NCBI GenBank assembly: GCA_003415625.1
Contig: PYIU01000002.1
Coordinates: 5,828,001-5,892,000, forward strand
Direction: 5' to 3'
Source of the DNA: Aquanectria penicillioides
Taxonomy: Eukaryota > Ascomycota > Sordariomycetes > Hypocreales > Nectriaceae
Length of the DNA stretch: 64,000 nt
The notes beneath the pieces are model-generated. The model did no database searches and was not told where the DNA came from. It worked only from the letters and a program-made list of their open reading frames with translations. Both the position numbers and the translations under genes were made by a program. Below, piece by piece: positions 63,062 to 64,000 of this stretch. Numbering within the stretch: position 1 is the stretch's first letter; every line of letters begins with the position of its first letter.

Positions 63062-63690
63062 TTAAAGACCTATAGTCTAAAATAGCTAGTTGTACTGTAA
63101 TATAAATAAGGCAACCTTATACTTTTGCTGCAGTTAGCTATTCAATAATTAACAGTTAGATATACACTTAGCGCCCAATTAGGAAGGTTGCAGGTTCAAT
63201 TCCTGCCTTCACGCACTTAATAACCCAATTAAATATAAGAACCAAATAGCCTAAAGGAGCATAATCTTTAGGTCCAGCAGTATAATTAGTCCAGCTAGAC
63301 CCCTATAGGTCCTAACTAAAAGGGCATATTAGATTAGAGATCTATAGTTTAGAATAGCTAATTATACTATAATATAAATAAAGCAATCTTATACTTTTAC
63401 TGCAATTAGCTATTTAATAATTAATAGTTAGATATATACTTAGCGCTAAATTAAAAAGGTTATAGGTTTAATTTCTGCCTTTATGCACTTAATAATTTAA
63501 TTAAATATAAAAATTAAATAGCCTAAAGAAATATAATTTTTAGGTCTAGTAGTATAATTAGTTTAGCTAAACTCCTATAGGCCTTAGCTAAAAAGATATA
63601 TTAGATTAAAGACCTATAGTTTAAAGTAGCTAGTTATACTATAATATAAATAAAGCAATCTTATACTTTTATTGCAATTAGCTATTTAAT
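63062..63690. repeat. 272-bp tandem repeat (2.3 copies) with tRNA-like T-arm
   Basis: Units begin equivalently at 63071, 63343 and 63615, exactly 272 bp apart; the third copy stops near 63690. Unit 1 contains GCAGGTTCAATTCCTGC (63193-63209), a T-arm with B-box-like GGTTCAATTCC, followed by CTTCACGCA like a tRNA 3' end. Unit 2 has the same sequence with nearly all differences being C-to-T or G-to-A. The array interrupts Copia coding remnants. Confidence 0.85.
63150..63214 (+). pseudogene. tRNA-like 3' half (T-arm and acceptor strand)
   Basis: The 5-bp T-stem GCAGG/CCTGC, loop TTCAATT and a CTTCACGCA 3' strand are clear. I cannot pair the 3' strand with a 5' acceptor strand, and the anticodon loop candidate CGCCCAA lacks U33, so this is not a functional tRNA as read. 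Nothing indicates amino-acid identity. Confidence 0.45.
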
Positions 63691-64000
63691 AAATAAAAAC
63701 TATAATACTTAAAAATATAATTTTTATTAAAGATTTTTTATTAAATATAATCTTTAATAAAAAAGTTTATTTTTTTAATAGCTATATAATTAAAAATAAA
63801 ATCTTTAATAATAATAATAAGATCTTTATAACTTTTAATATCCTTAATTAAAAGTTTTTACTTAAAGCAATAAAAAGTATAATAAATTATTACTTTACTT
63901 TTAAAATAATACTAATATAAATAGAATAGTTTAAAATAAAAATATAGTATTAAAGACTTATTTATATAGATTAAAAGGCCCTTAATTATATATTTAAAGT
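63691..64000 (+). mobile_element. Continuing Copia remnant to the window edge
   Basis: AT-rich plus-strand coding remnant, consistent with the region after Copia protease (a run ending NIIFNKKVYFFNSY). It runs off the window. Confidence 0.4.

Noticed and set aside
63150..63214. Functional tRNA gene
   Set aside because: Only the T-arm and a 3' strand are convincing; no paired 5' acceptor strand and no normal anticodon loop.

Overview
The window looks like nuclear DNA of a filamentous ascomycete (Pezizomycotina, probably Sordariomycetes). Evidence: short 55-130 bp introns with fungal branch sites, a fungal-type MCM3, EXO70 and MAK32-like kinase, a Tad-type LINE, and extremely AT-rich blocks whose repeat copies differ mainly by C-to-T/G-to-A changes, the mark of repeat-induced point mutation (RIP). 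All functional calls are by eye; no database search was run.

Layout. (1) 1-9.5 kb is a gene island: about 1.7 kb of non-coding DNA rich in CCTACC/AGGTAGG motifs, a MAK32-like PfkB kinase (+), MCM3 (-), EXO70 (+) and a possible 39-residue Cys-rich ORF (-). MCM3 and EXO70 share a divergent promoter holding an MCB/SCB-like cell-cycle element. (2) 9.5-24.44 kb is an AT block of LTR pieces and nested, degraded LINE copies. (3) 24.5-30.5 kb is a second island with two minus-strand genes: a 1213-residue multidomain RNA-end-processing enzyme (2H phosphoesterase, EEP nuclease, poly(A)-polymerase-type nucleotidyltransferase and MJ1316/DUF504 domain) and a conserved fungal protein of unknown function with a PPxY motif. 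(4) 30.6-64 kb is a second AT block, open at the right edge. It holds two near-full-length LINEs, a Copia element with 5-bp target duplication, one Gypsy element split into pieces by three later insertions, a short LINE insertion with a very long (TTTA)n tail, a second Copia remnant and a 272-bp tandem repeat carrying a tRNA-like T-arm.

The AT blocks contain no intact gene that I can support; the three 72-75 codon ORFs there lie antisense to the LINE reverse transcriptase. The most notable protein is the four-module RNA repair-type enzyme at 24.5-28.4 kb. The most notable DNA structure is the layered insertion history of the AT blocks, readable from target-site duplications and one paralogous empty site.
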